60,346 bases of DNA from Candidatus Sulfotelmatobacter sp. (GTDB lineage Bacteria > Acidobacteriota > Terriglobia > Terriglobales > Acidobacteriaceae): positions 1-60,346 of the forward strand of contig JADGNQ010000018.1 in assembly GCA_017883385.1 (NCBI GenBank). The letters run 5' to 3'. Under the pieces are notes generated by a model, which worked only from the letters and a program-made list of their open reading frames with translations, did no database searches and was not told where the DNA came from. Both the position numbers and the translations under genes were made by a program. Position 1 is the stretch's first letter, and each line of letters begins with the position of its first letter. Shown here piece after piece: positions 18,814 through 27,678 of the stretch.

Positions 18814-20157
18814 GTGATGAGCGTCACCTGTGCGCATAGTCCATTGAACCCATACTCCATACCAGGCTCCTCCGACGAAAGCATTCCGGCTCCGCTCGCG
18901 AGTCCCTTCGGTCGCCGGCGGTGGTTGATCTGTGCCTTGCTGCTCTTCGCCGCTACGGTGAACTACATGGACCGGCAGGTGATCGCGCTGTTGAAGCCTA
19001 TCCTGCAAGTCCAGTTCGGTTGGACCGACATCGGATACAGCGACATCGTGCTCGCCTTCCAGTTCGCCTACGGGGCTGGTTTGCTGTTCGTCGGAAAGCT
19101 GATCGACCGGCTCGGAACGCGCAAGGGCTTCTCCATCGCTGTTTTCTTGTGGAGCATAGCCGCTATGGCTCATGCCGCTGCGGGTTCTGTATTCCAATTC
19201 GCCGCGGCACGCTTCAGCCTGGGGCTTGGCGAATCAGGAAGCTTCCCGGCATCCGTGAAAGCAGTGGCGGAGTGGTTTCCCAAACGGGAGCGCGCGCTCG
19301 CAACCGGCATATTCAATTCCGGTACGAACATCGGTGCGATGGTGACGCCTCTGGTCGTGCCCTGGATTACCTATCGTTTTGGATGGCGCATGGCATTCAT
19401 CGCCACCGGCGCCCTGGGATTCGTCTGGATCTTGTGTTGGGCATCGCTCTATCACCGCCCAGAAGAAGATACCCAGGTCTCGGCCGCAGAGCTGGCCTAC
19501 ATCCAGAGCGATCCCCACGGTGGAGAAACAACTCACGAGACAACAATTCCCTGGCGAACTCTGGTCACACTTCGCCAGACGTGGGCGATCGCCTTGGGCA
19601 AGTTCTTCACCGACCCGATCTGGTGGGTCTACTTGTTCTGGATGCCGGATTTCCTAAGCCGCAATCTCGGGTTGAACCTTGCCGGCATGCGGTTACCACT
19701 CTTCGTCATCTACAGCGGAGCCAGCGTCGGAAGCATCAGCGGAGGATGGCTCTCGTCTTCGCTCCTGAAACGCGGGTGGACACTAAACGCCAGCCGCAAG
19801 ACCGCCCTGCTGGTTTGTGCATTGGCGGTGACGCCCATCATGATCGCAGCACGAACCGGAAACGCGTGGCTTGCCATTTTCCTGATCGCACTAGCCGCGG
19901 GCGCACATCAGGGCTGGTCCGCCAATCTGTACACGCTGGCCTCCGATATGTTCCCCCGCAGCGGAGTCGGATCGGTTGTGGGCTTCGCCAGTACGGTCGG
20001 AGCAATCGGCGGAATGCTGGTCGCAAAAGCCGTGGGCTACATTCTGCAGAGTACCGGTTCCTACGTCGCGGTGTTCCTGCTGGCTGGATCGGCGTATCTG
20101 GTCGCGTTGTGTTTCGTACAGGCGCTGGCGCCACGGCTCAAACCGGCGCAGGTTTGA
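18814..20157 (+). CDS. MFS transporter of the anion:cation symporter (ExuT/hexuronate) type
   Basis: 447 residues, about 12 membrane segments. Family marks are NYMDRQVIALLKP in the first helix, GKLIDRLGTRKGF for the A-motif loop, and LGLGESGSFPASVKAVAEWFPKRERA in helix 4-5, typical of the ACS family that includes ExuT. It is divergent from uxaC, so hexuronates are the likely cargo. The frame begins with GTG at 18814 followed at once by ATG at 18817. No clear ribosome-binding site is seen. Confidence 0.88.
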   Translation: MMSVTCAHSPLNPYSIPGSSDESIPAPLASPFGRRRWLICALLLFAATVNYMDRQVIALLKPILQVQFGWTDIGYSDIVLAFQFAYGAGLLFVGKLIDRLGTRKGFSIAVFLWSIAAMAHAAAGSVFQFAAARFSLGLGESGSFPASVKAVAEWFPKRERALATGIFNSGTNIGAMVTPLVVPWITYRFGWRMAFIATGALGFVWILCWASLYHRPEEDTQVSAAELAYIQSDPHGGETTHETTIPWRTLVTLRQTWAIALGKFFTDPIWWVYLFWMPDFLSRNLGLNLAGMRLPLFVIYSGASVGSISGGWLSSSLLKRGWTLNASRKTALLVCALAVTPIMIAARTGNAWLAIFLIALAAGAHQGWSANLYTLASDMFPRSGVGSVVGFASTVGAIGGMLVAKAVGYILQSTGSYVAVFLLAGSAYLVALCFVQALAPRLKPAQV

Positions 20158-20678
20158 TTTTGGAAGCCGATTGCGGGTACTGTCCCCAGCGATGGGCCAA
20201 GCCGTTATTGATCAGCGGCCCGAGGCTTAGGGGGGACCATCCATGTCGAATCGGCCTTACGAAAGGAGATGTAAAGTTCAGACTCGAAGGTCTTGGTTTC
20301 ATTGGTGCTGATGATCATGTAGGACTCATCCGGCGCTATTGGAAAATGTCAACAGACTGAATACGTATGTGCTGCCGTTGTTAACGTCCTCTGGGCTGGA
20401 ATCGCTGCCGACATAGTAGTTCGCGCTAGCCGTCGGCATGAAATCGTAGACTCCGTAGGTTGTCTCCAGCAAATGAGGTGGGCGCGCTCCAGCCATCGCC
20501 GGTTCTGCGCGATTGCCACACATTGCGCATGTTGCCTTTCCCGTTATGACGAATGATGGTGTGAAGAACAAGCACGGGAAATCAACGCCCTCCGCTAAGG
20601 GCATCACCCTTCCCCCAGGTCACCGCCTCGAACTCACCTTCAGCTCATAGCAAAAACAGGTCCGGTATTCTTCGAACT
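20158..20678. other. Intergenic region without a supported gene
   Basis: About 520 bases. A 93-codon minus-strand frame (20326-20607) ends in a non-random-looking stretch (TASANYYVGSDSSPEDVNNG), and a plus-strand frame ends ITLPPGHRLELTFSS at about 20648. Neither has a good start or a recognised family. They may be decayed remnants. Confidence 0.35.
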
Positions 20679-20765
20679 TTGTTCGTGTTTCGTAACGCAA
20701 AACAGTCTGCCGCTCATTTTTCGCTCAAGTCGGGCAGAATGCGTTCAACACTGAGGGGGAGAGGT

Positions 20766-20927
20766 TTGAGTCCGGACGACTGCCCGAACTGCGGCGGCAC
20801 TGGATATGTCGCGAAGCCCGTGGACTTGAACGGTAAGTCCGAAGGCGTCGCATTTATCCGGTTGAAATGCCCAATCTGTGCGGGCACCGGCCGGAAGCAC
20901 CCACTCCCACCCACTGCCGCGGGCTGA
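20766..20927 (+). CDS. Small zinc-ribbon protein (two CxxCxGTG motifs)
   Basis: The frame is open from ATG 20679 (82 residues), but the purine-rich GGGGGAGAGG directly before TTG 20766 suggests a 53-residue product. It contains CPNCGGTGY and CPICAGTG, the paired CxxCxGxG motifs seen in DnaJ-type zinc fingers and many tiny rubredoxin-like proteins. Four Cys would bind one zinc ion. No partner is evident, since it lies between the sugar locus and a diguanylate cyclase on the other strand. Function unknown. Confidence 0.55.
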   Translation: MSPDDCPNCGGTGYVAKPVDLNGKSEGVAFIRLKCPICAGTGRKHPLPPTAAG

Positions 20928-21084
20928 CCGCACGGCCTGCGGTGCTTGCGAAAACGTACGGGTCCGGGCTGTCATTGCTTCCCGTCCTAAGATTGACGGT
21001 CCGGGCCGCACGTTTGCGCGGGTTGTTTGTCTTCTTTCTCCGCTCTGCAGTTCTGATTCGATTCGCGTTGAACCGCTGACGCCC

Positions 21085-22398
21085 TTAGGCAATTCCCGCA
21101 GCCGTCAATCGTCTCCGTCGGCTAGCGGATGCCGTCTCGACGCGATTCCGACCGTTGGCCTTGGCGCGGTACAGCGCCTTGTCGGCTGCTTGCAGAACAA
21201 GATCGACGTGAGGCTTTTCTTTTGTAGAAGTCGCGACCCCCATGCTTACGGTCACTGAAAGCCGCGCCTGGGGCTTTTCCTTCGCGAGTTGTCGAATCGC
21301 ATCCCCCTTCCGCGTACGGCTGCGAGTTCGCTGGTTTCGCCGGTCCGGTCCGCGCGGCACTTGACGCCGGTCACCACTTCGCATGCGGAATTCCGACGCC
21401 TCGATTGTCACGCGCAACTGCTCCAGATGATCCACGACTTCAGAGGTCGTCTTTCCCGAAAAGAGAATCGCAAACTCCTCTCCGCCGCAACGGTAAGCCT
21501 GGCCTCCACCGGTCACCCGGGCCAAGCTGGCGGCCACCAACCGCAAGACTTGGTCGCCGGTGTCATGACCATAGGTGTCGTTAAACCGCTTGAAGTGATC
21601 GATGTCGACCATCGCTATCGAATAGGGTTCCTGCAGCCGCAACAACGCATCGTTGAAGGCACGGCGCGACGGAAGCGTCGTAAGTTCGTCGTGGTACGCA
21701 AGAAGATAAGAATTCTCGATGATCGAAACTGCGAGGATGCACGCCGCAGTAGAAGAGTACACGGTCGAAATGCGAACGGACCCGATGAAGCGAAGGCACA
21801 GGAAATACGCTGCAAGCGACCACAGCAACGCGCTGTCGATGGGTTTACGGGTGAAGAGGTACCGCACCAGCAAAAAGACGCCCGCAGCAGCAAACGTAAG
21901 GAACGCGTAGCCGGGCAAGGAAAACGCCGTCGCAACGTGATGCGCTGGGGCAGGGAGAGGGGGCAACTCCTCAGCGGCGCGGCAGAGCACGGCCACAACC
22001 ACACACTGCACGAAGAAAAACAGACCAATGGGCGCTGTACTGGACACAGTGAAACCGCGCTCCTGCATCAGGGCAATCAAAATGAAGTCGAGCGGCACCA
22101 GCAGGACCGCAGCCCACAGCGCCGTCCACTCGGATGTGCCGCCTGAAGCGTTCCCGGTACTAAAGAGCGCAACCGCCTGCTGGGCCAAAAACAGTACCAA
22201 CAAAGCGAAGAAGGTGCGGCTGGAGTGAAATCGCCATGCCAGCAGCATTCCTCCGATTAGCGCGCAGTAGTAGAGAAAGCTCAGAGCCGGCAAGGCCAGC
22301 GTCAGCCAACCGGAGGACACAAGTACCATGATGCCTAGAAGCAGGAGTCCGCCTGGCACTATCAGAGACTTCACCGTTCTGTTGCTCCATACCCGCAA
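21085..22398 (-). CDS. Membrane diguanylate cyclase (GGEEF)
   Basis: 437 residues. The first 220 hold six to seven hydrophobic helices with no obvious known sensor domain. The GGDEF domain follows: DELTTLPSRRAFND, MVDIDHFKRFNDTYGHDTGD and the signature GGEEF. The I-site position before GGEEF reads TGGG, not RxxD, so feedback inhibition is probably absent, unlike the cyclase at 1872. A basic insert (RSGDRRQVPRGPDRRNQRTR) interrupts the domain between GGEEF and SVTVSMGVA and is unusual. The C terminus is short and basic. It faces the chimera gene at 22635 divergently. Confidence 0.9.
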   Translation of the reverse strand: MRVWSNRTVKSLIVPGGLLLLGIMVLVSSGWLTLALPALSFLYYCALIGGMLLAWRFHSSRTFFALLVLFLAQQAVALFSTGNASGGTSEWTALWAAVLLVPLDFILIALMQERGFTVSSTAPIGLFFFVQCVVVAVLCRAAEELPPLPAPAHHVATAFSLPGYAFLTFAAAGVFLLVRYLFTRKPIDSALLWSLAAYFLCLRFIGSVRISTVYSSTAACILAVSIIENSYLLAYHDELTTLPSRRAFNDALLRLQEPYSIAMVDIDHFKRFNDTYGHDTGDQVLRLVAASLARVTGGGQAYRCGGEEFAILFSGKTTSEVVDHLEQLRVTIEASEFRMRSGDRRQVPRGPDRRNQRTRSRTRKGDAIRQLAKEKPQARLSVTVSMGVATSTKEKPHVDLVLQAADKALYRAKANGRNRVETASASRRRRLTAAGIA

Positions 22399-22634
22399 GT
22401 CATTGCTCCAGCCGGAAAATCCCTCCCGAAATTATCTCTGGTCGCCAAGAAGCAAGGAATTGGCCACGGAGGTTCGACCGGAAGAGATTGCCCAAGGGGC
22501 AGACCCCACTCAGAATCTCCTTATTTGAAACCGAGGACCATTTCTGCACCTACAGACCTTTGTGTGGCGTGGTTTTGGCTGCAGTTGAGGGGTTTCTAAC
22601 TAGACTGTGAGGTTGGATTAAGGACGGTTTACTT

Positions 22635-23963
22635 ATGCGAATTCTTATCGCGGAAGATGACGAAGCATTAGCCAGATTCGTGCGCCAGGGTCTCGAAGGC
22701 GAGCACTATTCTGTGGATATCTTTTCAGACGGTGAACAGGCTCGCGCCGCCGCAAGCGAGTGCGAGTACGACGTTGTAATTCTCGACCTGAACCTTCCGA
22801 AGTTGGACGGAGTCAGCGTACTGCGCCACTTGCGGCTGAAGAAACCCAGTCTACCCGTTCTGGTGCTGACCCAACGCACGCGGGTCGAAGACCGGGTCCA
22901 GTGCCTCGACACGGGCGCGGACGACTACTTGGCCAAGCCGTTTTCCTTCAGCGAACTCTCCGCCCGAATACGGGCACTGCTGCGGCGCAGTCACCTGCCG
23001 TCAGAGTCGGTACTGACGGTCGCAGACCTTAAGCTCGACCGGGTGGAACACCGCGTCGAACGGGCTGGCCGCAGGATCGAGTTGACCACGAAAGAGTTCT
23101 CCCTGCTGGAATATCTAATGCGCAACGCCGGCCGCCGGGTTACGCGCTCCATGATCATCGAGCACGTCTGGAACCTTACGTTTGATACGACCACAAATGT
23201 CGTCGATGTGTACATCAACTATGCTTCGTCGCAGGTAGATAAGCGCAAGGTGGGACGGCTGGCTTTGGCCATCCAGGTGGCCTTTCAGGAACTCGGAGTC
23301 TTTCCTGACTCCAGCACCCAGGTTCCCATCGACACAAACGAGCCGATGCCTTTCAGCACCGTTCAAGTCATTGAGAATGCGAAGCGCAACACCGAATTGG
23401 GTCGCATCTCCTCCCCCCCGGAAGAATCCCTCACCGCCGCTTCTGAAGAGGCCAACCTGACCACGCTGCAGTCAGAACTCCAGCAGGCCCTGCACCGCGA
23501 AATTGCCCAGCATGCCATCGCGTTGCACCGCGAAACCGAGGCGCTGGTGATCAGCTTGCGCGAGTTCGGCTTCTTCGACAGCGGATCCGCCAGCATGAAG
23601 TCTTCGGCCATGCCCGCCCTGGACCGCATCGCCTCCATCCTCTCGGTCCGTACCTGCCGGCTGCGCATTGAAGGTCACACCGACAACATTCCCATCCATA
23701 CCGCTCAAATGGAATCCAACTGGGAACTCTCGACCGCCCGCTCCACGGAACTGGTCCGTCTTCTTATCCAGCGCTACCGTTTCTCTCCCGAGCGGCTGTC
23801 CGCAGCCGGATACGCCGAGTATCACCCCATCGCCAGCAACGAGACCCCTCAGGGCCGAGCCCAGAACCGCCGCGTCGATGTGGTCATCCTCACCGAGCAC
23901 GTTGTGAGTAGCAGCGCGATCACCAGCACCGCCCCATCAAAACCGTCGGCTGCAGTGCCTTGA
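22635..23963 (+). CDS. Chimera: OmpR-type response regulator joined in frame to MotB-like/OmpA region
   Basis: 442 residues. Residues 1-120 are a receiver (AEDDE, phospho-Asp51 in LDLNLPKLDG, ADDYLAKPF). Residues 130-195 are an OmpR-type winged helix (ELTTKEFSLLEYLMRNAGRRVTR-like region, then TNVVDVYINY). At about residue 196 the family's expected ending (LRRKVD plus the final hairpin) is replaced by ASSQVDKRKVGRLALAIQ, which is what follows the membrane helix in acidobacterial MotB-like proteins. The MotB part runs to the end, with REFGFFDSGSASM, EGHTDNIPI and NRRVDVVI. There is no membrane segment or signal, so the peptidoglycan-binding part would stay in the cytoplasm. A deletion that fused two genes (and removed a motA-like gene between?) explains it best. 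An assembly error is possible. Confidence 0.85.
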   Translation: MRILIAEDDEALARFVRQGLEGEHYSVDIFSDGEQARAAASECEYDVVILDLNLPKLDGVSVLRHLRLKKPSLPVLVLTQRTRVEDRVQCLDTGADDYLAKPFSFSELSARIRALLRRSHLPSESVLTVADLKLDRVEHRVERAGRRIELTTKEFSLLEYLMRNAGRRVTRSMIIEHVWNLTFDTTTNVVDVYINYASSQVDKRKVGRLALAIQVAFQELGVFPDSSTQVPIDTNEPMPFSTVQVIENAKRNTELGRISSPPEESLTAASEEANLTTLQSELQQALHREIAQHAIALHRETEALVISLREFGFFDSGSASMKSSAMPALDRIASILSVRTCRLRIEGHTDNIPIHTAQMESNWELSTARSTELVRLLIQRYRFSPERLSAAGYAEYHPIASNETPQGRAQNRRVDVVILTEHVVSSSAITSTAPSKPSAAVP

Positions 23964-24045
23964 CGCGTGTACCGCGCAATCTTCGCGAAGCCTGTCGTTC
24001 CGGCGTTCCGCTAAAGTCCACCCTGCCCTCGCCGATGAAACTCAG

Positions 24046-25011
24046 GTGACCGCCGCAAGCCGGGATAGGAGTCTTCGATCAACGGCCGGGCTGGGAATCG
24101 CCTCCCGTCAGGCTCTTAGCACGCCGCGGCAACCCGCCTGCGCACTGGACGGACCGCCAGACCCTGATCTCGTGCGCATCCGCGATCTCATCTATGAAGT
24201 AGCCGGCATCTTCCATCCCGACCACAAGCTGCACCTGCTTCTCGACCGCTGCGGTCGGCGCATGACGGAGCTAGAGGTAAACACCCTGCGCGAGTACTTC
24301 GAATACCTCACCATCAAGCCCATGCGCCAAATCGAGCTGGTGGCACTGCTCAACGAAATCACGATTGGCGAGACCTGCTTCTTTCGCAATCAGCCCCAAC
24401 TGGATGCCTTGCGCCAGATCGTCATTCCCAAAGTCCTCCAGGCAAGATCCAAGCTTCCGCAGCGGCGGCTGCGCGTCTGGAGCGCCGGCTGCTCGACTGG
24501 CGAAGAGCCTTACACACTCAGCATGCTGATGCTGGAAGAAGCCCGCGGCCGTCTCAAGGACTGGACCGTCGAGATCCTCGCCACCGACCTCAATGAGCGC
24601 TCCCTGACTTATGCCAGGAATGCGATCTATGGCGCTCACAGCACTCGTCATCTCGCCCCGTACTACCGCCAGAAATATTTCTCCCCGGTCGCAGACCAGC
24701 TCCAGCTCCGGACCGTGGCTCGCGGTAGCGTCACCTTCAGCCGCCTTAATCTTTCCGACGACGTTCGAATGACGTTCATGAAGAACCTCGATGTCGTCTT
24801 CTGCTGCAACGTGCTTATCTATTTCGATCTGGCTTCCAAACGCCGCGTCATCCAGCACCTCTACAACAATCTTCAACCCGGGGGATATCTATTCCTGGGC
24901 CATTCCGAGTCGCTCTACAAAGTGAGCGATGAGTTCCAGCTCGTTCACTTGCCTGGCGCCACTGCATATGTAAAGGAGCCCGGACACAAGGGCGAAAGGA
25001 GAGCCCTGTGA
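24046..25011 (+). CDS. cheR: Chemotaxis methyltransferase CheR
   Basis: 321 residues from GTG 24046. The first 45 residues are poorly conserved and the true start may be later. The N-terminal helical CheR domain (LRDLIYE-like start, LNEITIGETCFFRNQPQ) precedes the SAM-binding fold with RVWSAGCSTGEEPYTLSM, ILATDLNERSL, FCCNVLIYFD and LFLGHSESL. It methylates glutamates on chemoreceptors, using SAM. It overlaps the next gene by 4 bases (GTGA), so translation is coupled. No chemoreceptor, CheA or CheW gene lies in the window. Confidence 0.92.
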   Translation: MTAASRDRSLRSTAGLGIASRQALSTPRQPACALDGPPDPDLVRIRDLIYEVAGIFHPDHKLHLLLDRCGRRMTELEVNTLREYFEYLTIKPMRQIELVALLNEITIGETCFFRNQPQLDALRQIVIPKVLQARSKLPQRRLRVWSAGCSTGEEPYTLSMLMLEEARGRLKDWTVEILATDLNERSLTYARNAIYGAHSTRHLAPYYRQKYFSPVADQLQLRTVARGSVTFSRLNLSDDVRMTFMKNLDVVFCCNVLIYFDLASKRRVIQHLYNNLQPGGYLFLGHSESLYKVSDEFQLVHLPGATAYVKEPGHKGERRAL

Positions 25012-25901
25012 CAACGGCTGCCACCAAAGCGACTCTCCTCAAACAACTTGAAGGACTGCACCACATTCCGACCATTCCGGCAGTGTTGGCGCCTCTGCTC
25101 CGCTACCTGGAACGTCCTTTGGAGCACCTCGACGTACAAAAGGTCACTGAGATTATCGCGCAGGACAAATCCCTCGCAGCGCAGTGTCTGCAAATGGCGA
25201 ACAGCCCGCTCTTCGGACGCTGGCAGAAAGTGGACTCGCTGCACGGTGCCATCGTCGGACTCGGATTTCAACGGGTCAGTGACATAGCGATGTCGTGCGG
25301 AGTTCTTAACTTGATGCCACGCGCCAGCGAGATCGATGCCGTTGCGTTCTGGGAGCATGCTCTCGGTTGCGCGCTCGTGTGTCGCCACCTTGCCCGGAAC
25401 ATCTCCTATCCCGATCCCGGCAAAGCGTACCTCGCCGGCCTTCTTCACGATCTTGGGATCGTCGTCAACCTTTGGATCTTGCCGAAAGAGTTCGCCGCAG
25501 CCTTCGAGCTCGCACGCTCCGAGGGAATTCCTCTCCACGAGGCAGAGCAGTCGATCTTAGGATTCACTCACTGCGAAAGTGGCCGATTGCTGGCTGACCG
25601 CTGGGAACTTGCTCCCGACCTCAAAGAGGTAGTGGCTACACACCATACCCCCCAAGAGGCCCGGGACCACGCAGGATTGGTCGCGCTCGTGGAACTTAGC
25701 GACTTGCTCTGCCGCTTGAGCGGGCTCAATTACGGCTACGTCGAAAACCGCCAAGTCAACCTGCTGGAACAAACCGGTTTCGCAGTCCTCTCGCAGCAAT
25801 GCCGGGGATTGAAGGACTTTGACTGGGCACGCCTCACCTTTGAACTGGATTCTTACCTGGACGAGGTGCACTCACTCGTCCGCGCCATTTACCGGACATG
25901 A
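25008..25901 (+). CDS. HDOD domain protein within the chemotaxis operon
   Basis: 297 residues from GTG 25008. The HDOD fold spans about residues 15-215: IPTIPAVLAPLL, a Q-rich helix QDKSLAAQCLQMANSPLFG, the LHGAIVGLGFQRVSDIAM segment, and the HD-like but degenerate metal region (AYLAGLLHDLGIVVNL, then HCESGRLLADRW, ATHHTPQEA). An HD pair is visible at LLHDLG, so residual HD character remains. HDOD proteins are signalling or scaffold proteins, often next to chemotaxis and c-di-GMP genes. It overlaps both cheR and cheB by 4 bases, which implies fixed-ratio co-translation. Confidence 0.88.
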   Translation: MTTAATKATLLKQLEGLHHIPTIPAVLAPLLRYLERPLEHLDVQKVTEIIAQDKSLAAQCLQMANSPLFGRWQKVDSLHGAIVGLGFQRVSDIAMSCGVLNLMPRASEIDAVAFWEHALGCALVCRHLARNISYPDPGKAYLAGLLHDLGIVVNLWILPKEFAAAFELARSEGIPLHEAEQSILGFTHCESGRLLADRWELAPDLKEVVATHHTPQEARDHAGLVALVELSDLLCRLSGLNYGYVENRQVNLLEQTGFAVLSQQCRGLKDFDWARLTFELDSYLDEVHSLVRAIYRT

Positions 25902-26986
25902 GCCTGAACGTCACAGACCGCCCTCAAGCCCGCGTGCTCGTCGTCGACGACAGCGCTTTCATGCGCACAGCTCTCTCTCGCATGATCGCCTCCGAATCCG
26001 GGTTTGAAGTCGCCGGGACCGCCTGCAGCGGCTCCGAAGCGCTCAGCAAGATCGCTGCCCTTGACCCGGACGTCGTCACCCTCGATGTCCAGATGCCCGG
26101 GCTCGATGGAGTCGAGACCCTGCGTCTCATCATGACGCAGTTCCCCCGTCCCGTCATCATGGTGAGCGCTACCACGGAGGAAGATGCGGAGACCACTTTC
26201 ATCGCACTCGGCGTCGGAGCTTTCGACTACGTCCCGAAACGGCTTTCCGCTGCCTCGCTTGACATCCTTCACATTCGCAACGATCTGATTGCCAAAATTC
26301 GAGCGGCAGCCCTGTCGCGAAAGGCGCGTTCATCCGCGGCCCCTGCCAAAAAACCTCCCCGGTCTTCTTCGTCAGAACACCGGGTTGTGCTTACCCCCAC
26401 CGCAGCTATCGTCGCCGTGGGGGCTTCCACGGGCGGCCCAAAGGTTCTTCAGGAGATCCTACCGCTTCTTCCCCGTGACCTTTCCGTACCCTTATTGATC
26501 GTGCAGCACATGCCCCCCGGTTTTACTGCGCCTTTCGCGCAACGACTCAATACTCTCTGCTCGGTTAGTGTGCGCGAAGCCACTCACCGCGAAATCCTAC
26601 GGCCGGGTGTGGCTTACATCGCGCCCGCGGGAATGCACTTGACCGTGGAGCGTCCCTCCACCTCACGAGCGATCCTCTGCCTCGACACTCAACCTGAGGA
26701 CTGTCTCCACATTCCATCGGTAGACATCATGATGAAATCGGTCGCCGAAGCCTTCGGAAATCTCGCCATGGGAATTATCCTCTCGGGAATGGGTTCCGAT
26801 GGCGCAGAAGGGATGAAGGCCATCCATCGCCAGGGCGGCCTTACCATCGGCCAGGATGAAGCGAGTTGTACCGTCTACGGAATGCCCCGTGCCTGCGCCG
26901 AGTTGGGCCTTCTCAGCCGCGTGGTCCCCTGCTCCCAAATTCCGGCTCAGATTCTGCAAGCGATCCATTACCGCAAGCGCGCATAA
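25898..26986 (+). CDS. cheB: Chemotaxis response regulator methylesterase CheB
   Basis: 362 residues, ATG overlapping the previous stop (ATGA). The receiver has VVDDSAF, phospho-Asp63 in LDVQMPGLDG and the FDYVPKR region. After an Ala/Pro/Ser linker comes the methylesterase with its catalytic triad: Ser177 in GASTGGP, His204 in QHMPPGFT and Asp301 in GMGSDGAEG. It removes methyl groups added by CheR and can deamidate receptor glutamines. Phosphorylation by a CheA encoded elsewhere would activate it. Confidence 0.95.
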   Translation: MSLNVTDRPQARVLVVDDSAFMRTALSRMIASESGFEVAGTACSGSEALSKIAALDPDVVTLDVQMPGLDGVETLRLIMTQFPRPVIMVSATTEEDAETTFIALGVGAFDYVPKRLSAASLDILHIRNDLIAKIRAAALSRKARSSAAPAKKPPRSSSSEHRVVLTPTAAIVAVGASTGGPKVLQEILPLLPRDLSVPLLIVQHMPPGFTAPFAQRLNTLCSVSVREATHREILRPGVAYIAPAGMHLTVERPSTSRAILCLDTQPEDCLHIPSVDIMMKSVAEAFGNLAMGIILSGMGSDGAEGMKAIHRQGGLTIGQDEASCTVYGMPRACAELGLLSRVVPCSQIPAQILQAIHYRKRA

Positions 26987-26997
26987 CCAGATCTTCT

Positions 26998-27450
26998 TTA
27001 CCTGTCCAGAATTCCGACGAAATCGAGCAGTTGCCTTACATTCCGCAGCAGCACTTCAGTCGAAAACGGCTTCGCTAGACATTGCTCACGCTCCCCCACG
27101 CTCAGTCCCATCTGCTCCGCGTATCCGGTGACAAACAAAACCTTCAGTGCCGGATTCTCCCGCTTCAGTCGCCCCGCCAATTCGCGCCCGTTCTCTCCGC
27201 GTAGAACTATGTCCGTGAGCAGAAGCCCCACCGCCCCACTGTTCCGATCGTGAATCCGCAGGGCTTCGCCTGCATTCTTCGCAGCCAAGACCGTGTACCC
27301 GGCAGACCGCAAAACCTCGCAGGTCACTTCCCGCACAAACTCTTCGTCTTCGACGAACAGAATCGTCTCAGTCCCAACTGACGACTGCTCATCGGTCTCG
27401 TGCCACCACCCAGTCGTCTCTTCTCGCATTTCTCCCATTTGTGCGTACAC
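26998..27450 (-). CDS. Single-domain response regulator
   Basis: 150 residues from GTG 27450, chosen because AAGGAG lies 6 bases before it. The frame itself runs up to 27549. After about 25 residues comes a receiver of the kind found at the end of AHDFNNLL hybrid kinases: ETILFVEDEEFVRE, LLLTDIVLRGENGRELA with the phospho-Asp, VLFVTGYAE and CLAKPFS. There is no output domain. It converges with cheB, 11 bases away, so the two probably share a termination zone. It may act as a phosphate sink or shuttle. Confidence 0.85.
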   Translation of the reverse strand: MYAQMGEMREETTGWWHETDEQSSVGTETILFVEDEEFVREVTCEVLRSAGYTVLAAKNAGEALRIHDRNSGAVGLLLTDIVLRGENGRELAGRLKRENPALKVLFVTGYAEQMGLSVGEREQCLAKPFSTEVLLRNVRQLLDFVGILDR

Positions 27451-27678
27451 GACACTCTCCTTGGATAATCGCCCGTGCATGCACAGTGCAGCTCGGTTGC
27501 CATATGGTCTCTCACCGCCTCGCAGCAGAAACTGATAGGAATCCAGCACTTAGGTTGAGGAGGCTATCTTCGGGTGGCGCGACTGCATTCCCATCCTGAC
27601 CGTTTCGGGAATCGAGCGCTGAAAAGAAAACCGATTCGGCACGGCAGGGGCTGGCGCCCCCGCACCTCCAATCGATCG

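Noticed and set aside
18786-18815. TTGACG ... TGTAGT as a promoter for the MFS gene
   Set aside because: The spacing is acceptable, but transcription would start at or after the proposed start codon, and the -10 is weak.
18921-20360. 479-codon plus-strand frame over the MFS transporter
   Set aside because: It is out of frame with the transporter, Arg-rich, and without membrane segments.
20326-20607. 93-codon minus-strand frame after the MFS gene
   Set aside because: The second half looks somewhat protein-like, but it has no start signal or family match. Kept only as a note on the intergenic region.
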